The position numbers and the translations under genes were made by a program. From contig JAUYCY010000089.1 in NCBI GenBank assembly GCA_030692055.1, forward strand, positions 1-11,495: 11,495 nucleotides of DNA, written 5' to 3'. Positions within the stretch are counted from its first letter, which is position 1; the number at the start of each line of letters is the position of its first letter. The notes under the pieces were generated by a model. The model saw only the letters and a list, made by a program, of their open reading frames with translations, was not told the origin of the DNA and did not search any database. Positions 1 to 6,833 of the stretch are shown here, in pieces. The stretch is from Candidatus Omnitrophota bacterium (GTDB lineage Bacteria > Omnitrophota > Koll11 > Duberdicusellales > 4484-171).

Positions 1-505
1 TATTTTTATCATTATTTTCTTCTCGGCCATCCAAACTTAAGATTATATTATCAATACATATTAACTCTTTGATTTTGTTAGGAATAAGATAACCATTGGT
101 ATTGAGACTGATATAAAATCCCCTTAGTTTTGCATAGTTAATAACTTCTCCGATATCTCGCCGTAAAAGAGACTCACCGCCATGCAAGGTAAGAAGTCGG
201 GTCCCTAACTCTTTTAATTCGTCGATAATCTTCAACAAATATCTTGTGGAATAGTTTTCGTACTTATCCCGCTGGCCATAATTACCATAGCAATAGGTAC
301 ATTTCAAATTACATTGTTCGTTAGTGACAAGGACAATAAAAACTGGCTTATCTACCCTAAAGATGCGACAATATAAAATGCTTAAGAAAAATAAGGCTCT
401 ACTTAAAGCAGATTTTATCGTATTATTCTTATAACGTGGCAGGCTTATCAGATATTCTAAAGCCTCATCGTCATTTTTAAAATTGTCCCAATTAATCTTT
501 TTCAT
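1..505 (-). CDS. Radical SAM protein, N-terminal part (3' end outside window)
   Basis: This gene starts at the ATG at 505-503 and runs off the left edge, leaving 168 visible codons. The cluster CNLKCTYC supplies three cysteines at residues 65, 69 and 72 in the CxxxCxxC spacing that binds the 4Fe-4S cluster and S-adenosylmethionine in radical SAM enzymes. Further along, LHGGES (about residues 108-112, the GGE SAM-contact motif), LNTNGY (134-139) and LSLDG (156-160) are the usual successive strands of the radical SAM barrel. About 60 residues precede the cluster, with a hydrophobic stretch near 34-48. The reaction cannot be told from this part; the CxxxCxxC-Y pattern with the HGGE motif also fits the SPASM/MoaA-like subgroup, whose C-terminal extra cluster would lie outside the window. 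It begins 37 bp after the membrane glycosyltransferase-like gene and is probably co-transcribed with it. A weak GGAAG lies about 7 nt before the start. Confidence 0.88.
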   Translation of the reverse strand, partial: MKKINWDNFKNDDEALEYLISLPRYKNNTIKSALSRALFFLSILYCRIFRVDKPVFIVLVTNEQCNLKCTYCYGNYGQRDKYENYSTRYLLKIIDELKELGTRLLTLHGGESLLRRDIGEVINYAKLRGFYISLNTNGYLIPNKIKELICIDNIILSLDGREENNDKN

Positions 506-542
506 TTAAGCTTCCAATATTTGTTAAAGCCAATTGGTTTTC

Positions 543-2282
543 TTATTGCAATTTCAAACAATCTGTTAAAATCAAAACGTATTTATTCAAGATGACGTAT
601 GGTTGTTCGGGTTCTTGTTTTAAAACTTCTTTTTCTTTCAAGATATTAAGAATTTTATCGATGTATGTTACATTTCCCGCCACCAAAACAGGGGAAAATT
701 TATATTGGCTACGTTTAACCATATATAGCAAATCCGTAACAAGCGCTTCGGGCTGCGTAAAACATAAAATAGGTTTACTGCCAATATAATATTCTGTAAT
801 AGGATGGATCTGGGGATAACCTAAAACATATGTCGGATCCCAAAATAGCTGGAAACTACCTATGTCAAAAATAACTGCTTCATATTTGGTAGGAATAGAT
901 TTTATCTTCTTGGCTAATAATACGTCAGGATGGTTTTTTATTCTTATATTATTATATAGGGATTTTCGATCACTTAATATAAAATAATACCAAAATACAG
1001 AAATCACTATACCTGACAGTAAAATATAAGTTATTGCGGCTTTGTGCATAAACAATGAATTCTCTTTTTTAGCATAATTAAAGACGTAGTTATACTTTTT
1101 GAAAAATGACCAAGTAACTCCGCTTGTTAAAAGTGCTATCGAAGGAGTTATCTGTCTTGCTTCGTATGACATTGTTACAATAGAAGGAACGAAAAACACA
1201 AAACTTAAACCGCACAAGAAAAGTAGGGTTAATAACCTTAGCGAAGGCAATTCTGTATCGTTTTTATTATCGCTAAGAAACTTTGCATATAGAATATAAA
1301 AAATAAACAATAATACAAGCAAACCCGATGGTTTGTATGAAATATACAATAGCTTCATTAGGGCGCGGTAGAAAATAAATAGTCGATTAGCCCCCCCTAT
1401 TAACCAACTCCTTGCAATATACGTATCCTTTATATCCATAATAGCGTTATTCAAACCAAGATACCACACATTCTGAAGGAACTGGAAGAAATGGGCTATT
1501 AGCGGAGCCATTGCAAATATAATATAAGTCTTCCATCTAAATCCCCGGCGTTCTAACAAATCCCAGCCGATAAGCCATAAATAAACAAAGAATACCGAAT
1601 CAAGAGAAGACAACGAAGCAATAAATTCTATAATCCAGGCGGAAATCATCAATGCCTTTCTTTGCCTCAAAGATTGTGTGCGCGTAGAAAAGACTATTAA
1701 TAACATGAACGAAAACCTCAATAAATCTGTAATCGGTTGGTCTGCGATAGCGTCAGCATAGCCAAAAAACGACGAAGACAAGCTGTAAAACAAAACAGTT
1801 ATGAATGATATTGGGGGACTTGTAATTTTAGAGAAAAGGATATACATAAGAATAAGCGCTCCGATAGAAAAAAAGACCGACAACATCCTTATGAAAAAGA
1901 TGTTACCAGATACAATTTTAAACAGAAGAGCGTATATCATAAGGTAAAGAGACGGATAATGAGTATACCACAATCTAGGGCCGACTCTCCATGAAGAACC
2001 AGGGCATATTCCGTGGGCATGATGCCTTAGTTCCGGTTCATCTAAAAGGCGGATGGATTTAAAATGTCCCTGAGGAATAATCAAAAACCTATTGGCAAAC
2101 CACCCTTCTTTTTCCCACTGGTTGAGTGTAAGCATAATCTGTGCATCACCGAATCCCCAGTCACTCCAACGATATTCATCTAATGCCCTAATAGAAAGAA
2201 GTATTAATAAACAAACTATCAATGTAGCGAAAATGATATGCCATTTTTTGCAATTATTTAATTTAAAAACTAATTTATTCAT
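543..2282 (-). CDS. Polytopic membrane protein, GT-C-like glycosyltransferase candidate
   Basis: A 579-residue integral membrane protein. I estimate 10-13 membrane segments, the clearest near residues 16-34, 111-126, 129-150, 156-173, 187-200, 252-268, 318-335, 348-369 and 414-434, followed by a mostly soluble C-terminal tail from about 440. Between the first two segments is a long loop (35-110) with WSDWGFGDAQ (Asp46) and later WYTHYPSLY. An acidic residue in the first extracytoplasmic loop followed by an aromatic HYP-like motif is the layout of GT-C enzymes (PMT/ArnT/family 39 type), which move sugars from lipid-linked donors on the outer face of the membrane. The family assignment rests on topology and that loop only; acceptor and donor are unknown. 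No strong Shine-Dalgarno sequence precedes the ATG. The gene is separated from the upstream biosynthetic run by a strong terminator and is followed by a radical SAM gene, so it belongs to a different transcription unit, perhaps for envelope glycan or glycoprotein assembly. Confidence 0.7.
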   Translation of the reverse strand: MNKLVFKLNNCKKWHIIFATLIVCLLILLSIRALDEYRWSDWGFGDAQIMLTLNQWEKEGWFANRFLIIPQGHFKSIRLLDEPELRHHAHGICPGSSWRVGPRLWYTHYPSLYLMIYALLFKIVSGNIFFIRMLSVFFSIGALILMYILFSKITSPPISFITVLFYSLSSSFFGYADAIADQPITDLLRFSFMLLIVFSTRTQSLRQRKALMISAWIIEFIASLSSLDSVFFVYLWLIGWDLLERRGFRWKTYIIFAMAPLIAHFFQFLQNVWYLGLNNAIMDIKDTYIARSWLIGGANRLFIFYRALMKLLYISYKPSGLLVLLFIFYILYAKFLSDNKNDTELPSLRLLTLLFLCGLSFVFFVPSIVTMSYEARQITPSIALLTSGVTWSFFKKYNYVFNYAKKENSLFMHKAAITYILLSGIVISVFWYYFILSDRKSLYNNIRIKNHPDVLLAKKIKSIPTKYEAVIFDIGSFQLFWDPTYVLGYPQIHPITEYYIGSKPILCFTQPEALVTDLLYMVKRSQYKFSPVLVAGNVTYIDKILNILKEKEVLKQEPEQPYVILNKYVLILTDCLKLQ

Positions 2283-2334
2283 TTTGATTACAACAAAACA
2301 AAAATTTACACACTAATTTTAATTTTTATTACTT

Positions 2335-2340
2335 ATTATA
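2335..2340 (-). promoter_or_regulatory. Possible -10 element for the membrane protein gene
   Basis: On the minus strand a perfect TATAAT occurs between the terminator and the start codon at 2282, in a very AT-rich leader. No convincing -35 hexamer is present at 16-18 bp: that position falls in the G-run of the terminator hairpin. This is a tentative call, supported mainly by the need for a new promoter after the terminator. Confidence 0.25.
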
Positions 2341-2345
2341 ATGCC

Positions 2346-2395
2346 AATAAGAAGACCCCCCCTATTAAACTTTATTATCGGGGGGTCTTCTTATT
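2346..2395 (-). terminator. Strong intrinsic terminator, near-symmetrical
   Basis: A perfect 16-bp inverted repeat (2346-2361 and 2380-2395) encloses an 18-nt AT-rich loop. The core is GACCCCCC pairing with GGGGGGTC, flanked on one side by AATAAGAA and on the other by TTCTTATT. In the minus-strand transcript the GC stem is followed by a U-rich run, as expected for rho-independent termination. The flanks are complementary, so it could work in both directions. It lies 19 bp past the stop codon of the basic repeat-protein gene and isolates that gene from the membrane protein gene downstream. Confidence 0.88.
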
Positions 2396-2414
2396 TAACT
2401 TAAAAATAACGCTG

Positions 2415-2654
2415 TTATCTTTTTTTCTTCTTTCCGCCTCGTTTCATCTTGGCGCAGGAGACATCGCCTTTTTTGTCGATGAAATAGAGGAATCCCTTTT
2501 CCCTCTTGATACCGACCTTTGCCACTTTTTTCGGGCTGCCTCCTTTTTTCTTGCCCCGAGCCATCTTAGCGCAAGAGACATCGCCCTTTTTGTCGACGTA
2601 GTAAAGGTAACCTTTCTCCCTCTTGATTCCGAGTTTCACTAATTTCTCTGCCAT
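2415..2654 (-). CDS. Very basic 79-residue protein made of two 31-residue repeats
   Basis: I do not recognise a named family. Residues 4-34 and 43-73 are two copies of the same unit, identical at 24 of 31 positions; each contains GIKREKG, then an aromatic strand (YLYYVDKKGD or FLYFIDKKGD), then DVSCAKM. The pattern of two beta-like segments around a DKKGD turn suggests a beta-hairpin per copy, with one cysteine per copy (28 and 67) in the same place. The copies are joined by a GKKKGGSPKK linker and the protein ends in KKKKR. There are 28 Lys/Arg against 7 Asp/Glu, so nucleic-acid or ribosome binding is a reasonable guess, not a demonstration. There is no signal peptide or membrane segment. 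A strong ribosome binding site (GAAAGGGGGT) supports the start, and the gene ends just before a strong terminator, so it appears to be well expressed. The two cysteines could pair or bind a metal in a dimer. Confidence 0.82.
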   Translation of the reverse strand: MAEKLVKLGIKREKGYLYYVDKKGDVSCAKMARGKKKGGSPKKVAKVGIKREKGFLYFIDKKGDVSCAKMKRGGKKKKR

Positions 2655-2662
2655 ATTTTTTC

Positions 2663-2672
2663 ACCCCCTTTC
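2663..2672 (-). promoter_or_regulatory. Strong ribosome binding site of the basic repeat-protein gene
   Basis: The minus strand reads GAAAGGGGGT, 8 nt before the ATG at 2654. This is one of the strongest Shine-Dalgarno matches in the window and fixes the start of the small gene. Confidence 0.75.
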
Positions 2673-2683
2673 TTAATTTTTAA

Positions 2684-2816
2684 AAACTCTAAACACTAAA
2701 CCCTAAATCCTAAATAAACTCAAAATTCAAAACTCAAAAGCCAAAAATGACAGTTTTGGGTTTTGGATTTGAGATTTTGGATTTGTTTAGAGTTTAGGGT
2801 TTCGGATTTAGGATTT
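2684..2816. repeat. 133-bp intergenic heptamer array in inverted arrangement
   Basis: This stretch divides exactly into 19 units of 7 bp. The left arm (2684-2746) is nine degenerate units such as aaactct, aaacact, aaaccct, aaatcct, then ctcaaaa, ttcaaaa, ctcaaaa, gccaaaa. A 7-nt spacer (2747-2753, atgacag) follows. The right arm (2754-2816) is nine units such as ttttggg, ttttgga, agagttt, agggttt, cggattt, aggattt. The right arm is roughly the reverse complement of the left (47 of 63 positions pair by my count, with many mismatches being transitions that allow G-U pairing). In RNA this would form a long imperfect hairpin. It fills most of the 174-bp gap between the aspartate-dehydrogenase-like gene and the small basic gene; the remaining bases hold the ribosome binding site. 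Confidence 0.9.
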
Positions 2817-2828
2817 AACATCCCCATT

Positions 2829-3650
2829 CTATGTTCCTATCTTTATCGGCTCTAAAATCTGTTTTAAGGTTGCTATTGCTGACAAAACTGCCAAATAACT
2901 GGTCTTAGGATTATCGGGATGAACTACATTTTCTGTACGCGTAATTATTCTGCCTGCCTCTGATTCTATTTCTATCTCATGGATATTTTTTGTAATATTC
3001 GGGGAGGCGACAATACGCACAATCGTCTTTTCTGCGCCAATACCCGCCATACTTAAGGTAGCGGCTACATTAATGTTTTGCGGGAATGATTTGGTGGCAA
3101 AATGGGCATTGCCTTCAAAGATAACCGTATCTGCGCTTAAATTTTGCAGATTTATCTTGCTCTTTAATACATAAGGAACACCCAAAAACGCATGGGGAGG
3201 CTTTTTTGTCGTAAGGGTGACTTTGGTAATTTTGCCGCAACCCGCTGCCTTTAAACCGTCTATACCGCAGATAGCGCCGGAAGGTATAAATATACGAGCG
3301 CCTTTTTCTTGGGCCAATATCTCTAATTCTTTATAATGCTCAATTATGCCACCTACGCTCATAACCATAATATCGCAAGAGGCGATAATTGTCTTTTTGA
3401 CAATCTCAAAAGCGGATTCTGCCTTTGTCGCTTCAATCACTAATGCTACCTTATTGATTAAATTATCTAAATTTAAAACCACTAATTTCTGGTTGTTCAA
3501 CTGGCTGGCTAATTTATGGGCTTTCTCTATATCAATATCGTATAAGCCAGATAATTGGGCTTGGCGAGAAAAATCCGAGATAATGGCCTTAGCCAAAGAA
3601 GAGCCGATTGCCCCGCAACCCACAATTCCAATTTTTAGTAATTTACCCAT
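2829..3650 (-). CDS. nadX: Probable L-aspartate dehydrogenase (NadX type)
   Basis: A 273-residue protein of the AspDH family, which oxidises L-aspartate with NAD(P) to iminoaspartate, the substrate of quinolinate synthase NadA in NAD synthesis. The N-terminal Rossmann domain starts with IGIVGCGAIG (residues 7-16, GxGxxG nucleotide-binding motif). The middle carries MSVGG (97-101) and PSGAICGIDGLKAA (123-136), and the C-terminal domain carries FPQNINVAATLS (189-200) and HPDNPKTSYLA (244-254), all typical of this family, whose usual length is about 240-275. It replaces the flavoprotein NadB in organisms that lack it. It starts 6 bp after panC with little Shine-Dalgarno signal, so translation may depend on panC. 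No nadA or nadC is visible, which makes the NAD role an inference; alternatively it could work in the aminating direction to make aspartate, the first substrate of both the lysine and pantothenate branches encoded here. It is the last gene before the repeat array. Confidence 0.82.
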   Translation of the reverse strand: MGKLLKIGIVGCGAIGSSLAKAIISDFSRQAQLSGLYDIDIEKAHKLASQLNNQKLVVLNLDNLINKVALVIEATKAESAFEIVKKTIIASCDIMVMSVGGIIEHYKELEILAQEKGARIFIPSGAICGIDGLKAAGCGKITKVTLTTKKPPHAFLGVPYVLKSKINLQNLSADTVIFEGNAHFATKSFPQNINVAATLSMAGIGAEKTIVRIVASPNITKNIHEIEIESEAGRIITRTENVVHPDNPKTSYLAVLSAIATLKQILEPIKIGT

Positions 3651-3656
3651 GGCAGT

Positions 3657-4511
3657 TTAAGCGTTTAACGGTCTAACAATTATATTATCAACCAAACGTG
3701 TCCTGCCAATAGATACGGCAAGAGCAATTAATGCTTTCTCTTTTATTTTAGCTACTGGCTTTAAATTTTCTAAGTCGACAATTGATATATACTGCACCTT
3801 GGCGCTTTTTTTCTGCTCTATTAATTGCCTCATCTTTCGGATAATCTGCGATGAATTCCTTTTTCCTTGCCCAACCAAATCTTTAGCTAAATTCAAGGCG
3901 CGCTCTAAAACTAGCGCATCTCTTCTTTCGTTTGGTTTTAAATAAGCGTTACGAGAACTCAAGGCCATTCCATCTTTTTCGCGCAGCGTAGGCATAACCT
4001 TTATCTTCAGCGGAAGATTTAAGTCCTCAACCATCTTTTTAATAATGATTGCCTGCTGGGCATCTTTTTGTCCGAAATAGGCAATATCGGGATGGACGAT
4101 ATTAAAGAGTTTGATTACCACTGTTGCCACGCCTTTAAAATGCCCGGGCCGGAATTTCCCGCATAAAACATCGCTTAATCCTTCTACCATTACATATGTC
4201 CTATAATTATCCGGATACATCTCTTTTTTATCGGGATAAAAGATAATATCTACGCCTTCGCTTTTGCACATCCGGATATCGCGCTTGAAATTGCGGGGGT
4301 ATTTTTTAAAATCTTCTTGGGGGCTAAATTGAGCAGGATTAACAAAGATACTTACTACTACAAGAGCATTTTCCCGACGTGCTCGGCGGATAAGGCTTAA
4401 GTGTCCTTGGTGCAATGCGCCCATTGTGGGGACAAAACCTATAGTTTGGTTGTTTCGCCTTGCCTTTTTAGAAGCTTCCTGCATTGGTTTTATATTGCGA
4501 ATTATTCTCAT
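3657..4511 (-). CDS. panC: Pantothenate synthetase
   Basis: PanC condenses pantoate and beta-alanine with ATP, through a pantoyl-adenylate, to give pantothenate, the precursor of coenzyme A. The 284-residue length is normal for the family. Visible motifs are VPTMGALHQGH (27-37), with the two histidines of the nucleotidyl-transferase HIGH-like motif, FVNPAQF (56-62), where Gln61 binds pantoate, FGQKDAQQ (146-153) and ALSSRN (183-188), the KMSKS-equivalent ATP-binding loop. The start ATG overlaps the folK stop in an ATGA junction (4-bp overlap), so the two are translationally coupled. panB and panD are not in the window. Proximity of folK and panC is also known from E. coli, where folK lies next to the pan genes. 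Confidence 0.97.
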   Translation of the reverse strand: MRIIRNIKPMQEASKKARRNNQTIGFVPTMGALHQGHLSLIRRARRENALVVVSIFVNPAQFSPQEDFKKYPRNFKRDIRMCKSEGVDIIFYPDKKEMYPDNYRTYVMVEGLSDVLCGKFRPGHFKGVATVVIKLFNIVHPDIAYFGQKDAQQAIIIKKMVEDLNLPLKIKVMPTLREKDGMALSSRNAYLKPNERRDALVLERALNLAKDLVGQGKRNSSQIIRKMRQLIEQKKSAKVQYISIVDLENLKPVAKIKEKALIALAVSIGRTRLVDNIIVRPLNA

Positions 4512-4912
4512 ATTACCTGCAATAACGGCCCTATGACAAATTCACGCTCAAAAATTCGGGGATGAGGAATCTCTAGACCCCTTTTTTTAATAATCTTATC
4601 GCCGTAAAATAAAATGTCTAAATCCATAGTTCTTGGCCCATAACGGATATGCTTTTTCGGCCGTCCCAGCTCTACTTCAATTATTTTAAGTTTTTTAAGG
4701 AGGTTTACAGGGGTAAGATTGGTCTTAATTTTTAAAACGGTATTCAAAAATTTACCTTGACCGGCAGGCCCACCGACAGGCTCGCTTTCAATGATTTTAG
4801 ATACTTTGATAATCTTTATCTCTTTCAAGCGGTTAATTTCTCGCAAGGCTAATTTTATATTTTTTTCTCTATTGCCTAAGTTTGAACCGACACCTAAATA
4901 GCAGATTGCCAT
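4508..4912 (-). CDS. folK: 2-amino-4-hydroxy-6-hydroxymethyldihydropteridine pyrophosphokinase (HPPK)
   Basis: FolK transfers pyrophosphate from ATP to hydroxymethyldihydropterin, the step before dihydropteroate synthase in folate synthesis. The 134-residue protein is at the short end of the family (E. coli about 159). It has the N-terminal YLGVGSNLGN (5-14), the pterin-binding loop EPVGGPAGQGKFLN (44-57), and the signature RYGPRTMDLDIL (90-101), with Asp97 and Asp99 expected to hold the two magnesium ions. The C-terminus PHPRIFEREFVIGPL is typical. Its ATG overlaps the last base of the dapL stop (TAATG) and its stop overlaps the panC start, so it sits in a tightly coupled dapL-folK-panC segment. 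No separate ribosome binding site is evident. Confidence 0.96.
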   Translation of the reverse strand: MAICYLGVGSNLGNREKNIKLALREINRLKEIKIIKVSKIIESEPVGGPAGQGKFLNTVLKIKTNLTPVNLLKKLKIIEVELGRPKKHIRYGPRTMDLDILFYGDKIIKKRGLEIPHPRIFEREFVIGPLLQVI

Positions 4913-6072
4913 TACAATACTTTACGCAGGCGCTCAACGGCTTCTTTTATGCGTTCTTTATCTACGGTAAGGGCCATACGGATATAACCCTCGCCATATT
5001 TGCCAAAGCCGACACCGGGCGTTACCACAAGATTTGCTTTCTCTAATAATAATTGAGAAAATCTTAGAGAATCTGTTCTCCGGGGGATTTTTAGCCAGAC
5101 ATAAAAAGTGGCTTTGGGCGGCTCAACCTGCCAACCCAGAGAATTTAGGCCGCTGATTAAAACATCGCGCCTTTCTTGATACATTCGGCACATATTTTTG
5201 ATCTGTTGCTGAGGGCCTTCCAAGGCAAGAATACCGGCCAATTGAATCGCGGAAAAGATACCGGAATCAATATTAGATTTAACTTTGGCTAATGCAGAGA
5301 TTAATCTAGCATTGCCGCAGGCCCAACCAATGCGCCAACCAGTCATATTATAGGTTTTAGATAAGGAATGGAATTCTATGCCCACTTTTTTTGCGCCTGC
5401 AACTTCTAAGAAGCTCAAAGGTTGGTATCCGTCGTAAGCAATTTCAGAGTAAGCTAAATCTGAAACCACGATAATCCTATTTTTGCGGGCAAATTTAACT
5501 GCCTCTTGGTAAAAATCTCTATCTGCGGTGGCAGCCGTAGGGTTATTCGGATAATTAACATACATTAACTTTGCCTTGCTACGTATGTTTAGAGGTATAA
5601 TTTTGAGGTCAGGTAAAAATGCGTTTGATTGCCGAAGCGGCATAAGATAGGGTTTTGCGCCGGCTAATATAGTTCCACCTTTGTAAGGCGGATAGCAGGG
5701 GTCAGGAACTAAGGCATAATCACCTTGGTTTAAAAATGCCAAAGGAAAGTGGGCGATGCCTTCTTTTGAACCAATCAAAGGCAAAACCTCTGTCTCTGGG
5801 TCAAGTTCTACGCGGAAACGATTTTTATACCAATCGGCGATGGCCTGGCGTAATACCGGCAAACCTTGATCCAAGGCATAACGATGCGTGGCCGGATCTT
5901 TGGCAACTTGATAGAGCTTCTCTACAATGTGCGCCGGCGTAGGCTGGTCAGGATCGCCTATTCCTAAATCAATGATATCCCGGCCTTCTGCCCTAGCCTT
6001 CCTTTTTGCCTTATCAATTTCTAAAAATAAATAAGGCGGTAAGGATTGTATTTTTTTTGAAAGTTTAAACAT
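4912..6072 (-). CDS. dapL: LL-diaminopimelate aminotransferase
   Basis: A PLP-dependent class I/II aminotransferase of 386 residues, taking the start at 6072. DapL converts tetrahydrodipicolinate directly to LL-diaminopimelate with glutamate as amino donor, bypassing the DapC/D/E acylated steps. Motifs, numbered from this start, are DLGIGDPDQPTP (35-46), GSKEGIAHF (101-109), NYPNNPT (173-179), the PLP phosphate and ring contacts around DLAYSE (205-210, Asp205), HSLSKTYNMTGWRIGW (235-250) with the Schiff-base Lys239, and the carboxylate-binding arginine in YIRMA (Arg365). An upstream ATG at 6132 would add 20 residues that overlap dapB and look unlike the family; the 6072 start is 2 bp past the dapB stop and has an AGAGGA ribosome binding site at the right distance. 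The operon place between dapB and folK, with dapF and lysA upstream and no dapD or dapE, argues for the DapL role rather than a general aspartate aminotransferase. Confidence 0.92.
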   Translation of the reverse strand: MFKLSKKIQSLPPYLFLEIDKAKRKARAEGRDIIDLGIGDPDQPTPAHIVEKLYQVAKDPATHRYALDQGLPVLRQAIADWYKNRFRVELDPETEVLPLIGSKEGIAHFPLAFLNQGDYALVPDPCYPPYKGGTILAGAKPYLMPLRQSNAFLPDLKIIPLNIRSKAKLMYVNYPNNPTAATADRDFYQEAVKFARKNRIIVVSDLAYSEIAYDGYQPLSFLEVAGAKKVGIEFHSLSKTYNMTGWRIGWACGNARLISALAKVKSNIDSGIFSAIQLAGILALEGPQQQIKNMCRMYQERRDVLISGLNSLGWQVEPPKATFYVWLKIPRRTDSLRFSQLLLEKANLVVTPGVGFGKYGEGYIRMALTVDKERIKEAVERLRKVL

Positions 6073-6074
6073 AG

Positions 6075-6788
6075 CTATCCTCTTAGCACATCCTGCATCG
6101 AATATAATCCTGCGGGTTTGCCCATCACCCACTTGGCTGCCTTTAAAGCGCCTAAGGCAAATAAATCCCGCGAATGCGCCTGATGTTTTATTTCAATGCG
6201 CTCGGAATTGCCGCAAAAAATAATCGTATGGTCGCCCACAATATCGCCTAAGCGGATGGCATGAATGGGTATTTCTTTTTTGGTGGTATCCGCTAAAATT
6301 TGGCCGAATTTTTTTGCCGTGCCTGAAGGAGCGTCTTTTTTCGCTCTATGGTGCGCTTCCGTTATCTCAATACTGTAATCCGGGCCTAATCTTTTAGCTA
6401 TTTCAGGCAGTAGCGTAAACAAAACATTTACCCCTACAGACATATTGGGAGAAAATACTATTGGAACAACTTTGGAGACTTCTTCCACCTTATTTAATTG
6501 TGCGTCATTCAAGCCCGTAGTGCCTAAGACTAATGCCTTTTTATATCTGGCTACATAATCTAAATTTGTTTCTGTGGCTTCAGGGATAGTAAAATCCACA
6601 AATACATCTACTAGGAATAAACCATCCGCGCTAGAAGATATTTTGAGCTTACCCAGCTCTTTTCCAATCGGCGGAATACCTTTTCTCTCTAGGACAAGAG
6701 TTACTTCAAAATCTTTATCATTAGAAGCCAATTCAAATATCCGCCTGCCCATCCTGCCACAGACACCGGCTATCCCTAACTTAATCAT
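6075..6788 (-). CDS. dapB: 4-hydroxy-tetrahydrodipicolinate reductase
   Basis: DapB reduces and dehydrates the product of DapA to tetrahydrodipicolinate using NAD(P)H. The 237-residue protein is a little shorter than the E. coli enzyme (about 273). The N-terminal Rossmann motif is GIAGVCGRMGRRI (5-17), followed by VDFTIPEAT (64-72) and LGTTG (88-92). The substrate domain contains the family signature EAHHRAKKDAPSGTA (144-158), including the catalytic histidine pair and Lys150/Lys151 region. It begins after a 45-bp gap from dapA that holds a hairpin, with a strong purine-rich ribosome binding site (GGGGAGAGGG) a few bases before the ATG. The stop is 2 bp from the dapL start. Confidence 0.97.
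   Translation of the reverse strand: MIKLGIAGVCGRMGRRIFELASNDKDFEVTLVLERKGIPPIGKELGKLKISSSADGLFLVDVFVDFTIPEATETNLDYVARYKKALVLGTTGLNDAQLNKVEEVSKVVPIVFSPNMSVGVNVLFTLLPEIAKRLGPDYSIEITEAHHRAKKDAPSGTAKKFGQILADTTKKEIPIHAIRLGDIVGDHTIIFCGNSERIEIKHQAHSRDLFALGALKAAKWVMGKPAGLYSMQDVLRG
6078..6083 (-). promoter_or_regulatory. Ribosome binding site deciding the dapL start
   Basis: The minus strand reads AGAGGA five bases before the ATG at 6072, in the last codons of dapB. This favours the short dapL start and suggests that dapL translation is coupled to dapB termination. Confidence 0.65.
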
Positions 6789-6803
6789 AAAACCCTCTCC
6801 CCA

Positions 6804-6832
6804 CCTTCCACACCTACGCGGTGTGATGAAGG
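6804..6832 (-). repeat. Hairpin in the dapA-dapB gap
   Basis: An inverted repeat in which ccttc plus cacacc (6804-6814) pairs with ggtgtg (6820-6825) and gaagg (6828-6832) around a 5-nt loop, giving 11 pairs with a 2-nt bulge. No U-run follows in the minus-strand transcript, so it is not a normal terminator. It lies just upstream of the dapB ribosome binding site and starts about 1 bp after the dapA stop codon, so it could affect mRNA stability or dapB translation. Confidence 0.65.
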
Positions 6833-6833
6833 T

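Noticed and set aside
592..1299. Short + strand frames opposite the membrane protein gene
   Set aside because: They lie within one continuous 579-codon minus-strand gene with coherent membrane topology and have no independent support.
2684..2816. CRISPR array or telomere
   Set aside because: Units are 7 bp with no spacers, so it is not CRISPR; the telomere-like look (agggttt) is internal to a chromosome segment with genes on both sides.
3346..3660. Open frame on the + strand opposite the aspartate-dehydrogenase-like gene
   Set aside because: The opposite strand encodes an intact family member with cofactor and substrate motifs throughout this stretch; the antisense frame shows nothing recognisable.
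4755..4785. GC-rich repeat-looking stretch in folK similar to the lysA palindrome
   Set aside because: It encodes the conserved EPVGGPAGQG pterin loop of HPPK, so the sequence is explained by protein function, not by an inserted palindrome.
6073..6132. Upstream in-frame ATG that would extend dapL by 20 residues
   Set aside because: The extension overlaps dapB coding sequence, does not look like the aminotransferase N-terminus, and the ATG at 6072 has its own ribosome binding site 2 bp past the dapB stop.
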